Assembly (NCBI GenBank): GCA_029338835.1
Contig: JAQYBD010000015.1
Coordinates: forward strand, 1-42,358
DNA length: 42,358 nucleotides
Source: Selenomonadaceae bacterium
GTDB taxonomy: Bacteria; Bacillota; Negativicutes; Selenomonadales; Selenomonadaceae
Direction: 5' to 3'
The first letter of the stretch is position 1, and the number at the start of each line of letters is the position of its first letter. Of the stretch, positions 1 through 6,717 are shown piece after piece. A program made the translations under genes and the position numbers. The notes beneath the pieces were generated by a model, which was given only the letters and a program-made list of their open reading frames with translations, was not told where the DNA came from and did not search any database.

Positions 1-210
1 GTGGTCCTTGTCCTTGCGGAAGGAGTAGTTCTGGCGCGTGGCGAGCCACTCTGTGATCATCTCGATGTTCTGGAAGGAGGCATTCTTGTTGTAGTCCTTG
101 TAGACATCCGCGGCGATGGAGGCCGCGCGCTTCTTGTCTTCGGACGCTCCGATGATGGAGAAGGCTTTCTGCTGGCCCTCTGTGACGAGTTTTGTGACGA
201 TGTAGAGCAT
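1..210 (-). CDS. Hypothetical protein, C-terminus cut by window edge
   Basis: An open frame of 70 codons runs off the left edge. It starts at the ATG at 208-210, preceded by an AAAGGA ribosome binding site about 7 bases upstream. The visible protein begins MLYIVTKLVTEGQQKAF and is soluble-looking, charged and without a signal peptide or membrane segment. I do not recognise the family. It lies directly downstream of the tRNA operon terminator, only about 30 bases from it, and I see no separate promoter in that gap, so it may depend on read-through or on a promoter overlapping the terminator. Confidence 0.7.
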   Translation of the reverse strand, partial: MLYIVTKLVTEGQQKAFSIIGASEDKKRAASIAADVYKDYNKNASFQNIEMITEWLATRQNYSFRKDKDH

Positions 211-239
211 GAAATCATCCTTTCCGATGGCTGGTACGA

Positions 240-270
240 AAAAAGCACTTGCCGAGGCAAGTGCTTTTTG
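240..270 (-). terminator. Terminator of the Gly-Gly-Met-Arg tRNA operon
   Basis: Perfect inverted repeat AAAAGCACTTGCC / GGCAAGTGCTTTT with a 2-base loop, ending in a T run when read on the minus strand. It sits 10 bases past the tRNA-Arg CCA end. Confidence 0.9.
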
Positions 271-279
271 ATTTCAAAT

Positions 280-357
280 GGTGACCCAGGAGGGACTCGA
301 ACCCCCGACCCTTTGATTCGTAGTCAAATACTCTAATCCAGCTGAGCTACTGAGTCA
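280..357 (-). tRNA. tRNA-Arg (ACG)
   Basis: Full cloverleaf on the minus strand with acceptor GACTCAG, loop CTACGAA giving anticodon ACG, T-loop GGTTCGAGTCC and an encoded CCA end (280-282). Last gene of the four-tRNA operon. Confidence 0.95.
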
Positions 358-381
358 TGTTGTGTTGGCTATGAAATTGTT

Positions 382-458
382 TGGTGGGCCCACTTGGACT
401 CGAACCAAGGACCGACCGGTTATGAGCCGGTTGCTCTAACCAACTGAGCTATAGGCCC
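382..458 (-). tRNA. tRNA-Met (CAU), elongator type, or Ile2
   Basis: Cloverleaf with acceptor GGGCCTA, anticodon loop CTCATAA (anticodon CAU), T-loop GGTTCGAGTCC and encoded CCA. It lacks the mismatched first pair and triple GC stem of initiator tRNA, so it is an elongator Met or the lysidine-modified Ile2. I cannot separate these by eye. Confidence 0.9.
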
Positions 459-495
459 ATGAATATATTGAACCGCCAGAGCGGCATCAAACAAA

Positions 496-570
496 TGGAG
501 CGGAAAACGAGGCTCGAACTCGCGACCCCCACCTTGGCAAGGTGGTGCTCTACCACTGAGCTATTTCCGC
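496..570 (-). tRNA. tRNA-Gly (GCC), copy 2
   Basis: Cloverleaf with acceptor GCGGAAA, anticodon loop TTGCCAA (GCC) and encoded CCA. Identical in sequence to the tRNA at 575-649, separated by only 4 bases: a recent tandem duplication or one kept identical by conversion. Confidence 0.95.
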
Positions 571-574
571 AATA

Positions 575-649
575 TGGAGCGGAAAACGAGGCTCGAACTC
601 GCGACCCCCACCTTGGCAAGGTGGTGCTCTACCACTGAGCTATTTCCGC
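575..649 (-). tRNA. tRNA-Gly (GCC), copy 1
   Basis: Same sequence as 496-570. It is the first gene of the minus-strand operon, about 55 bases downstream of the promoter at 708-736. Confidence 0.95.
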
Positions 650-707
650 ATCTTATATCAGCTTTCCGAGAATCATCTGCCGTGCCTCTCGCTGACTGAC
701 AAAAACT

Positions 708-736
708 ATTTTACTCATTTTCCTCTCGTTTGTCAA
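708..736 (-). promoter_or_regulatory. Promoter of the tRNA operon
   Basis: Minus strand -35 TTGACA (731-736), 17-base spacer, -10 TAAAAT (708-713). Near-consensus sigma-A promoter, as expected for stable RNA. Confidence 0.88.
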
Positions 737-803
737 CCATTTTTTTATTTTTTTACGAAAATCCAGGACTTTTTTTGCTAACCAGCAAAAATATAAAAAT
801 AGA

Positions 804-823
804 GCGAGGATTTCGCTCCTCGC
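804..823 (-). terminator. Terminator of the TRIC/UPF0126 gene
   Basis: Hairpin GCGAGGA / TCCTCGC followed on the minus strand by a T-rich tract. It ends the M20 peptidase-TRIC operon. Confidence 0.8.
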
Positions 824-844
824 CCTACTCAAGATACGGCCCCA

Positions 845-1522
845 TCAAAGCTCTCTGCCTTGATGCTGCTTGGCCCGATGCTGGAAAAGCCGTCCTCCCG
901 GGTGCGGATGGTAAAGCTGCCAGCCGAAGTGCAGTGCGCAGCCACGCAGCAGCAAGACCACCAGGAAACAAAGCCAGGAAGATATCTCCGCTCCCCAGAG
1001 GGGCCAGCTCCAGCACATGACAATCCCGCCGATCAGCGAAGCCACAGCATAGACATCCATGCGCAGGACTACGGGGACACGCTGAGCCATAAGATCGCGC
1101 AGCATGCCACCGCCCACAGCCGTTACGACGCCCAGTGTGACGGGAAAGACGTACGGCGCTCCCGTCCCTTGCGAGAGACCGGTCAGAGCGCCCGTAACCG
1201 TAAAAGAAGCCAGGCCGATGGTATCGGAAAGATTATAGAGGAAAGTCATGCTCCTGCGTCGCCGACTGTCAAAATGCATGACCGAGTAGGCTGCAGATAC
1301 CAGCACTGCCGTCACGATGGACATCAGCAAATCCGTCGGTTTCGTCATGGCCATAGGCGGCGTGATGCCGGCCAGCACATCGCGGACCATGCCGCCGCCC
1401 ACAGCCGTCAGCAATGCCAGGACGATGACGCCAAAGATATCCATGCGGCGTGAAAGCCCTACCATAGCACCAGAAACGGCAAAAGCAATGGTTCCGGCCC
1501 AGTCAAATAAAACCCAGGTCAC
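845..1522 (-). CDS. TRIC / UPF0126 family membrane protein (YicG-like)
   Basis: The 225-residue protein has two repeats of the UPF0126 domain: an N-terminal one with FDWAGTIAFAVSGAMVG and AVGGGMVRDVL, and a second with GLASFTVTGALTG and AVGGGMLRDLM. This glycine-rich GGGMxRD signature with about seven membrane segments defines the bacterial TRIC cation channel/YicG family; some members have been implicated in amino acid (glycine) transport, so the substrate is open. The start is GTG at 1522, supported by a very strong GGAGGGAGGGAG site. It begins 24 bases after the M20 peptidase stop and is probably cotranscribed with it. The C-terminal 30 residues are hydrophilic and His/Gln-rich. Confidence 0.9.
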   Translation of the reverse strand: MTWVLFDWAGTIAFAVSGAMVGLSRRMDIFGVIVLALLTAVGGGMVRDVLAGITPPMAMTKPTDLLMSIVTAVLVSAAYSVMHFDSRRRRSMTFLYNLSDTIGLASFTVTGALTGLSQGTGAPYVFPVTLGVVTAVGGGMLRDLMAQRVPVVLRMDVYAVASLIGGIVMCWSWPLWGAEISSWLCFLVVLLLRGCALHFGWQLYHPHPGGRLFQHRAKQHQGREL

Positions 1523-1546
1523 GATCTCCCTCCCTCCAAATCAGAC

Positions 1547-2674
1547 TTAACGCTTGCACGCAGCGGCCTGCTTGACAATCTCAAGCGCCCACTCTGCAGC
1601 ATCGTAAAGGTCTTTTTCTTCAATATACTCTTCTTTCGTATGGCAATTCGTCATGCCTACGGCCAAAACTACCGTCGGCACACCATACGTGTTGAAATGG
1701 TTGGCGTCCGAACCGCCGCCCGATTCCTCGAGTTCCACCGGGAAGCCCAGCTTCTCCGCCGCACACTTGGCCACCTGGATGGCCGGGCTGTCCTGCGGGA
1801 TCTCATAAGGGCCATAGTCCGGGCTGACTTCCGCCTGGATCTGGCAGCCGGTTTTCCCGGCGCCCTGCTCGAAATGATCGACAATGCGCTGCGTGATCGC
1901 ATCGAGTTTCTTCTTGTCGCGGCTGCGCGACTCATAGAAGACATCGCAGGTATCTGCTACGACATTCGTGGCACTGCCGCCCTGGATGCGTCCGACATTG
2001 CAGGTCGTTTCTTCATCGATGCGCCCCTGCGGAGCATCCGCGAGCAGGATGCCGGCAGCCTGGATGGCATTGATGCCCTTCTCCGGCTCCACCCCGGCAT
2101 GTGCAGCCTTGCCCTTGATGGCGATATGGATCTGGTTCTTGCCCGGGGCCTTGTAGCTCATGACGCCCGGATGGCCGTGCGTATCGAGCGTGAAGCCGAA
2201 ATCCGCATGCAGCAGGCTGCTGTCAAGATTCTGCGAGCCATGCACGCCGTTTTCCTCAGCAATCGTGAATACGACCTGCAGCGGTCCGTGCGGGATTTCC
2301 TGTTCCTTGAGCTGGCGCAGCGTCTCGAGGATAGCTGTGACGCCAGCCTTATCATCCGAACCCAGCACGGTCGTGCCATCGGAACGGATGATGCCGTTCT
2401 CGATCTGCGGATGGATGTCTCCACAGGGCTCGACACAGTCCATATGAGCCGTCAGCATGACGGTCGGCGCATCAATCGTGCCCGAAAAATCCGCCACGAG
2501 ATTGCCGCAATTGCCACCGAGCTTGACCCCAGCCTGATCTTCATGGACCGTGCCACCGAGTTCCTCAAGGCGTTTGGTCAAGAGATCGCCCACCTCGCGC
2601 TCCTGGCGCGTGGAGCAGCGGATCTGCACCAATTCGAGAAATTCCTGCAAAACACGCTCGCGATTAATCATCAT
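1547..2674 (-). CDS. M20 family metallopeptidase, PepT-like
   Basis: A 375-residue cytoplasmic peptidase of the M20 (tripeptidase T/YqjE-like) group. Zinc-site motifs are visible: H77-x-D79 in TAHMD, D107 in GSDDKAG, catalytic E140-E141 in AEENG, and a late His in the SGGGSDANHF stretch. The central lid/dimerisation domain begins near KAPGKNQIHIAIKGKAAHAG. It likely trims short peptides to free amino acids. Start ATG 2674 follows AAAGGAAG; a second ATG at 2671 is also usable. First gene of a two-gene operon with the TRIC-like protein; an extended -10 element lies just upstream. Exact substrate cannot be told from sequence. Confidence 0.92.
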   Translation of the reverse strand: MMINRERVLQEFLELVQIRCSTRQEREVGDLLTKRLEELGGTVHEDQAGVKLGGNCGNLVADFSGTIDAPTVMLTAHMDCVEPCGDIHPQIENGIIRSDGTTVLGSDDKAGVTAILETLRQLKEQEIPHGPLQVVFTIAEENGVHGSQNLDSSLLHADFGFTLDTHGHPGVMSYKAPGKNQIHIAIKGKAAHAGVEPEKGINAIQAAGILLADAPQGRIDEETTCNVGRIQGGSATNVVADTCDVFYESRSRDKKKLDAITQRIVDHFEQGAGKTGCQIQAEVSPDYGPYEIPQDSPAIQVAKCAAEKLGFPVELEESGGGSDANHFNTYGVPTVVLAVGMTNCHTKEEYIEEKDLYDAAEWALEIVKQAAACKR

Positions 2675-2695
2675 AAAGACTTCCTTTCATCGTTC

Positions 2696-2704
2696 ATTAT
2701 AGCA
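2696..2704 (-). promoter_or_regulatory. Extended -10 promoter of the M20 peptidase operon
   Basis: Minus strand TG-C-TATAAT (TATAAT at 2696-2701). No good -35 is seen, which the TGn extension can compensate. Confidence 0.6.
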
Positions 2705-2739
2705 TAAGACGAGATTCCCTAGAAAATTTCCTATCCGGC

Positions 2740-4011
2740 TCAGAGCATGATCATCAACACAAGAGCTGCGACAAAGCACGGCAGGGCATTGCGTTTCGAG
2801 ACTTCAATCGGGCTGACTTTTGCCAGGCCTGCACAGATGATGGCAGCACCGGCGACCGGTGAGATGGAACGACCCATCGCACCGGCAATCTGGGCGAGAG
2901 AACCGAGATCCATGATGCTCATGCCGAACTGCTCGGCAAACGGCGTCACGGCACCATTGAAAGCAAAAGCAGCGGCATCACCGGAACCCGAGATGACAGC
3001 GATGAGGAACGGGCCAAACGTACCGGCAGCAGCGGCTGCGGACTGCGACCCCTTCATGAGATCCGTCAATGCGCCCGTGAGACCGATGGCCGTCATGCCG
3101 GCCGTGAAGACACTGGCACAGACGATAAGACCGATGACATCCGCATAAGCATTGCCCATGCCCTGGAAGAACTTGCGGCAGACTTCCTGGATATCCGTGA
3201 GCGTGACAAGGAAGCCGAGAGCGACACCAATGAGCATCGAGAGCGGTACGCTGACTTCGGGGAGGAGACCGACCTGCTTCGAGCTGGCGATCAGGAGAAG
3301 CAGTGGTACGAGCGGCACAATGGCACGCAGCGGATTGACATGGAAGGATTCCATTTGCTTCTTATCTTCCCCGAGCGAAGCCATATAGGCGACACGGCGT
3401 TCTTCCGTCGCACCTTCACGGCGTATCACGGCATAAGCCGTCATGACGGCCACGCAGGCCAGCGAAGCGATAATGGAAGCCGGCGTTTCATTGATGATGA
3501 CCGTCATCATATCTGTACCAGCCAGATCGGCGACAAACGGATTATGTGCGTTGCCCGGGCTGATGGCACTGCCCCAGGTGCCAGCAAGAACAGTTGCTGC
3601 CGCCATGGCCGGATGAACACCTGCTGCGATGAGCGTCGGGATGAGGATACTGCCGACAGCAGCCGAGCAGCCCGAAGCCGAAGGAATGGCCAGGCTGATC
3701 CACCAGGTCAAAAGGAACGAAAGCGGCACAAGTACGGCGCGTCCTTTCCTGAGCAATCCCGAGATCGACTGGACGAGATGCTGATCACATTCCGTCAGGC
3801 GCATGACATACGAGAAACCCATGACGGTACAGATTGTCGGCACCAGCGAATTGTTGACCATTGCTTTCGTGAATGCCTTCATGACGTCCCCCGGCAGGCC
3901 ACCGATCAGGCACATCAAAAGACCTGCTAAAAATAATACCAGACGTGCCTCGTATTTCTTGACGATCAGCACGAAGGTCAGGATGACAATAAGTCCTCCA
4001 ACAATCAACAT
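2740..4011 (-). CDS. dcuC: C4-dicarboxylate carrier, DcuC family
   Basis: Integral membrane protein of 423 residues with about 12 hydrophobic segments. The C-terminal block GRSISPVAGAAIICAGLAKV followed by SPIEVSKR corresponds to the conserved DcuC end, and the SASGCSAAVGS and WGSAISPGNAHNPF stretches are typical inner-loop motifs. The family exchanges or exports succinate and other C4-dicarboxylates during anaerobic growth. The start chosen is the ATG at 4011, eight bases after GGAGG; an in-frame ATG at 4032 has no site. Monocistronic, with its own promoter at 4066-4094 and a cre-like site further upstream. Substrate and direction are inferred. Confidence 0.88.
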   Translation of the reverse strand: MLIVGGLIVILTFVLIVKKYEARLVLFLAGLLMCLIGGLPGDVMKAFTKAMVNNSLVPTICTVMGFSYVMRLTECDQHLVQSISGLLRKGRAVLVPLSFLLTWWISLAIPSASGCSAAVGSILIPTLIAAGVHPAMAAATVLAGTWGSAISPGNAHNPFVADLAGTDMMTVIINETPASIIASLACVAVMTAYAVIRREGATEERRVAYMASLGEDKKQMESFHVNPLRAIVPLVPLLLLIASSKQVGLLPEVSVPLSMLIGVALGFLVTLTDIQEVCRKFFQGMGNAYADVIGLIVCASVFTAGMTAIGLTGALTDLMKGSQSAAAAAGTFGPFLIAVISGSGDAAAFAFNGAVTPFAEQFGMSIMDLGSLAQIAGAMGRSISPVAGAAIICAGLAKVSPIEVSKRNALPCFVAALVLMIML

Positions 4012-4065
4012 GATAAAAACCTCCATTCGCATTTTATGATTTTTCTGTTGATTCCCCCTGCTATT

Positions 4066-4094
4066 ATTTTATATAGATTTCATTTATCTTTCAA
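4066..4094 (-). promoter_or_regulatory. Promoter of dcuC
   Basis: Minus strand TTGAAA (4089-4094), 17-base spacer, TAAAAT (4066-4071), about 50 bases before the chosen start codon. Confidence 0.7.
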
Positions 4095-4162
4095 TAGGTT
4101 TTGATAATTTTATTGTATGTACACAGGATACACACAAAACGGTCAACTTGTAACAGTGTATG

Positions 4163-4176
4163 TGTAAACGATTACC
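4163..4176 (+). promoter_or_regulatory. cre-like site between dcuC and the phosphatase gene
   Basis: TGTAAACGATTACC matches the cre consensus TGWAANCGNTNWCA at all but the last base. It is upstream of both divergent promoters, so it could mark CcpA-type carbon control of either gene. Assignment rests on consensus match only. Confidence 0.45.
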
Positions 4177-4198
4177 TCATGAATACAGCTGCACCAAT

Positions 4199-4226
4199 AT
4201 GACAGAACCAGCATACATGATATAAT
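4199..4226 (+). promoter_or_regulatory. Promoter of the low-MW phosphatase gene
   Basis: ATGACA (4199-4204), 16-base spacer, TATAAT (4221-4226), 32 bases before the ATG. Confidence 0.72.
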
Positions 4227-4257
4227 AAGTACATCAACGCATAGAAAGGAACGCGTC

Positions 4258-4731
4258 ATGAAACACATTCTTTTTGTCTGCCACGGTAATATATGCCGCT
4301 CAACGATGGCAGAATTCGTCATGAAGGATCTCGTACGGAAAGCCGGGCTCGCCGATGCTTTCACGATTGCCTCAGCAGCCTGCCGGCGCGATGAGATTGG
4401 CTCCGATACCCACTGGGGCACGAAACAGAAGCTCCGCGAGATGGGCATCCCCTTCACGCCGCGTCATGCACGCCAGATCACAGATGCCGACTACGAGAAA
4501 TACGACTGGATCATCGCCATGGACCAGGAAAACATGCACGACCTCAAGCACCTGACGCATGGCGATCCCGACCACAAGACCCATCTGCTGCTCTCCTTCG
4601 CCGGCGAGCAGCGCGAAGTCGCCGACCCCTGGTACACGAATGATTTTTCGGCAACATATGATGATGTATTCAAGGGTTGTCAGTCCCTGCTGCAGCATCT
4701 GACAGAAAAGAAAGAAGTCCTGTCGGATTGA
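4258..4731 (+). CDS. Low-molecular-weight protein-tyrosine phosphatase
   Basis: The 157-residue protein opens with the P-loop C8-HGNIC-R14-S, the CX5R(S/T) signature that forms the phosphocysteine intermediate, and has the general-acid motif DPWYT near residue 122. Length is that of the whole family. Bacterial relatives dephosphorylate tyrosine kinases of polysaccharide export or act on stress pathways; no kinase or capsule gene is in view, so the partner is unknown. ATG at 4258 follows AGAAAGGA. Single gene with its own promoter and a shared bidirectional terminator against the convergent rubrerythrin gene. Confidence 0.95.
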   Translation: MKHILFVCHGNICRSTMAEFVMKDLVRKAGLADAFTIASAACRRDEIGSDTHWGTKQKLREMGIPFTPRHARQITDADYEKYDWIIAMDQENMHDLKHLTHGDPDHKTHLLLSFAGEQREVADPWYTNDFSATYDDVFKGCQSLLQHLTEKKEVLSD

Positions 4732-4754
4732 TCTGGAGACAAAAGCACAAAAAA

Positions 4755-4780
4755 ATCAGGAGGATACTTGTCCTCCTGAT
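4755..4780. terminator. Bidirectional terminator, phosphatase / rubrerythrin
   Basis: ATCAGGAGGA / TCCTCCTGAT stem, flanked by seven A on the left and seven T on the right, so it works on both strands between two convergent genes. Confidence 0.92.
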
Positions 4781-4812
4781 TTTTTTGCCATGAATAAAGA
4801 TATACAAATGGC

Positions 4813-5364
4813 TTAATAATTCTCAGCGTTGACCTCGAAGAAGCTCTGCGGATGAGCGCAGACCGGGCAAATTTCCGGTGCTTTGGTACCGACAACGATA
4901 TGACCGCAGTTGCGGCACTCCCAGATCTTGACTTCACTCTTCTCGAAGACCTGCGACGTCTCGATGTTCTTGAGCAGCGCACGATAACGCTCCTCATGAT
5001 GCTTCTCGATGGCAGCGACCATGCGGAATTTCTGAGCCAGGACCTTGAAGCCTTCTTTCTCTGCCGTCTTGGCAAAGCCATCGTACATATCCGTCCACTC
5101 GTAATTCTCACCAGCAGCGGCATCTTCCAGGTTGGCCGGCGTATCACCGATGCCTGCAAGCTCCTTGAACCAGATCTTGGCATGTTCCCGTTCGTTGTTC
5201 GCCGTCTTCAGGAACAGAGCTGCCATCTGCTCATAGCCGTCTTTCTTGGCACGCGATGCGAAATACGTATATTTGTTCGTCGCCTGGCTTTCACCGGCAA
5301 AAGCAGCCCACAAATTCTTTTCCGTCTGAGTTCCTGCATACTGAGTTTTCTTTTCTTCAGCCAT
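4813..5364 (-). CDS. rbr: Rubrerythrin
   Basis: A 183-residue peroxide-scavenging diiron protein. The N-terminal four-helix domain shows [11 protein letters not shown] and NNEREHAK (first E and ExxH pair) and later [11 protein letters not shown] (second ExxH). The C-terminal rubredoxin-like knuckles are CRNCG and [13 protein letters not shown]. It reduces hydrogen peroxide to water with electrons from rubredoxin/NADH in anaerobes. ATG at 5364 follows TAGGAGG. A promoter (5412-5440) and a PerR-like box (5448-5462) precede it, fitting peroxide control. Confidence 0.97.
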   Translation of the reverse strand: MAEEKKTQYAGTQTEKNLWAAFAGESQATNKYTYFASRAKKDGYEQMAALFLKTANNEREHAKIWFKELAGIGDTPANLEDAAAGENYEWTDMYDGFAKTAEKEGFKVLAQKFRMVAAIEKHHEERYRALLKNIETSQVFEKSEVKIWECRNCGHIVVGTKAPEICPVCAHPQSFFEVNAENY

Positions 5365-5411
5365 TTCATTTCCTCCTAAAGATAATACGTAATAACATCT
5401 CTTATGACTCT

Positions 5412-5440
5412 ATTATATCAGCCTTCTGCCAATATATCCA
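5412..5440 (-). promoter_or_regulatory. Promoter of rubrerythrin gene
   Basis: Minus strand TATAAT (5412-5417) with a weak -35 TGGATA (5435-5440) at 17-base spacing. Confidence 0.6.
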
Positions 5441-5447
5441 TAGTAAT

Positions 5448-5462
5448 TTGTAATTATTATTT
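5448..5462 (-). promoter_or_regulatory. Candidate PerR box
   Basis: Minus strand AAATAATAATTACAA agrees with the PerR palindrome TTATAATnATTATAA at 11 of 14 fixed positions and lies just upstream of the rubrerythrin -35. The region is AT-rich, so chance similarity is possible. Confidence 0.4.
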
Positions 5463-5488
5463 GTTAGTCTAGTAAAATTAATCTTGTT

Positions 5489-5908
5489 CTAATCATCAAC
5501 ACGTCCCAGCACATAGAAAGTCCCATGTGCTTTGGCATAGAGCTTGCCGTCACGATCTGTAATAGTGCATTCGAGCGTCATGTTGTGCCGTCCATCATGC
5601 AGGACTTGTCCTTGTGCGTAGATATGCGTCGTCAACGGAACGGAATGCATGAAATCCATGCCGAGTTCAATGGTGACCACACGCTTATTGTGCATGAGAG
5701 CTGCTGCGCCCATGGCCGTATCGGCAAGTGTCATGAGTACTCCGCCGTGGATGATGCCGTAAAGATTCGTATGCTCCTCTTCGACATCGAGTTCCAGGCG
5801 GATCTCGCCATCCGGCGTTGGCACCACCTGTGCGTGGATATATTCGACAAATGGATTCTGGTGGTAAAAATCGACGATTTTCTGCTGCAGTTCCGTCATC
5901 TGCTTCAT
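5489..5908 (-). CDS. PaaI-family hotdog thioesterase
   Basis: A 139-residue single hotdog domain. The motif GIIHGGVLMTLADTAMG (about residues 50-67) carries the HGG and catalytic acidic residue of the PaaI/YbgC-type acyl-CoA thioesterases; the second half has the expected strand pattern ending in AKAHGTFYVL. It probably hydrolyses a short-chain or aryl acyl-CoA in the cytoplasm. ATG at 5908 has AAAGGGA upstream. It starts 40 bases after the CARF-like gene and is probably cotranscribed with it. A link to the aryl-CoA genes at 28-32 kb is possible but unproven. Confidence 0.9.
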   Translation of the reverse strand: MKQMTELQQKIVDFYHQNPFVEYIHAQVVPTPDGEIRLELDVEEEHTNLYGIIHGGVLMTLADTAMGAAALMHNKRVVTIELGMDFMHSVPLTTHIYAQGQVLHDGRHNMTLECTITDRDGKLYAKAHGTFYVLGRVDD

Positions 5909-5948
5909 ATTGCCATCCCTTTCCTGCTGGATTCCGTTTCATCCTGCC

Positions 5949-6530
5949 TCAAAGCAGGACGGATTGCACTGACGGGAGCTTCTGCATGCGCTCAGAGCCC
6001 GGCTCATAACGGTGGTACCTCGGCATGTAATGGCTCTCCAGCCGATACACATCAATGTCAAGATAGGCAGCGGCCATAGCAGCCGCTGTACGCATCAGAG
6101 GCGAGCCGCCCGTGATATCAATGGCACTCCTCCCCATGGAATCCCAGATGTCATGCTGCTTGCGGATGACGCGATACAGAGCCGCGGCATCTCCCTCCTG
6201 GATGGTCGTGACACAGAAGCTTCCTTCATCCAGGCCCAGATTATTGCAGAGCAGCGAAAGCTGGATATCGTGATCGCGGCCGCAAAGTACATGGACATTC
6301 TGCGGAACCAGCAATTTGACATTGAACGCTACCTGCTCCCAAGAGGAGCCGAGCATCAGGAACATGCCGTAATAAGACGTTTTCTTCTCCGTCGCATAAT
6401 GCCCGACGAAACGCTCCTGAGCCATGGGAACCAGCTCGGCATCGTAATAATTATCAGCCCAGACCTGCTGCTCCGGTGTATCCTGCGGCAAGCCGAGCCA
6501 GATTTCCTTTTTATCCTCTAACCCGATCAT
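5949..6530 (-). CDS. Stand-alone CARF-like domain protein
   Basis: The 193-residue protein resembles the ligand-binding CARF domain of CRISPR ancillary nucleases. A Rossmann-like start is seen at FLMLGSSWEQVAFNVKLLVP (57-76), and the hallmark DITGGSPLMRTAAAMAAAYL spans 138-157, followed by a strand and a linker of the type RYEPGSE. In relatives this binds cyclic oligoadenylate. Unusually the chain ends soon after, with no HEPN, PD-(D/E)XK or other effector part. ATG at 6530 follows GGGAGAAG; an in-frame GTG at 6563 has no site. It shares a probable operon with a PaaI thioesterase. No cas gene or CRISPR array is in the window. Assignment is by motif only. Confidence 0.6.
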   Translation of the reverse strand: MIGLEDKKEIWLGLPQDTPEQQVWADNYYDAELVPMAQERFVGHYATEKKTSYYGMFLMLGSSWEQVAFNVKLLVPQNVHVLCGRDHDIQLSLLCNNLGLDEGSFCVTTIQEGDAAALYRVIRKQHDIWDSMGRSAIDITGGSPLMRTAAAMAAAYLDIDVYRLESHYMPRYHRYEPGSERMQKLPSVQSVLL

Positions 6531-6584
6531 AGCACTTCTCCCTAATGAATCTTTATCAATCACTTTCTGTAGGCACTTACTTTT

Positions 6585-6613
6585 ACTATAATCTTTCTAT
6601 CCTGACGGCGCAA
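6585..6613 (-). promoter_or_regulatory. Promoter of the CARF-like / PaaI operon
   Basis: Minus strand TTGCGC (6608-6613), 17-base spacer, TATAGT (6585-6590). Moderate match. Confidence 0.5.
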
Positions 6614-6664
6614 TTCCCTGCTTCTTTTGTCAAAACAAAATGGGAATAAAAGGCAAAAGAAAAA

Positions 6665-6686
6665 CGGGACGGCCGGAACCGCCCCG
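6665..6686 (-). terminator. Terminator of asparaginase gene
   Basis: Minus strand CGGGGCGG / CCGTCCCG stem with a 6-base loop, followed by TTTTTC. Confidence 0.85.
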
Positions 6687-6717
6687 CAGGGGGAAGGAAA
6701 GATCATGAAAGATAGAA

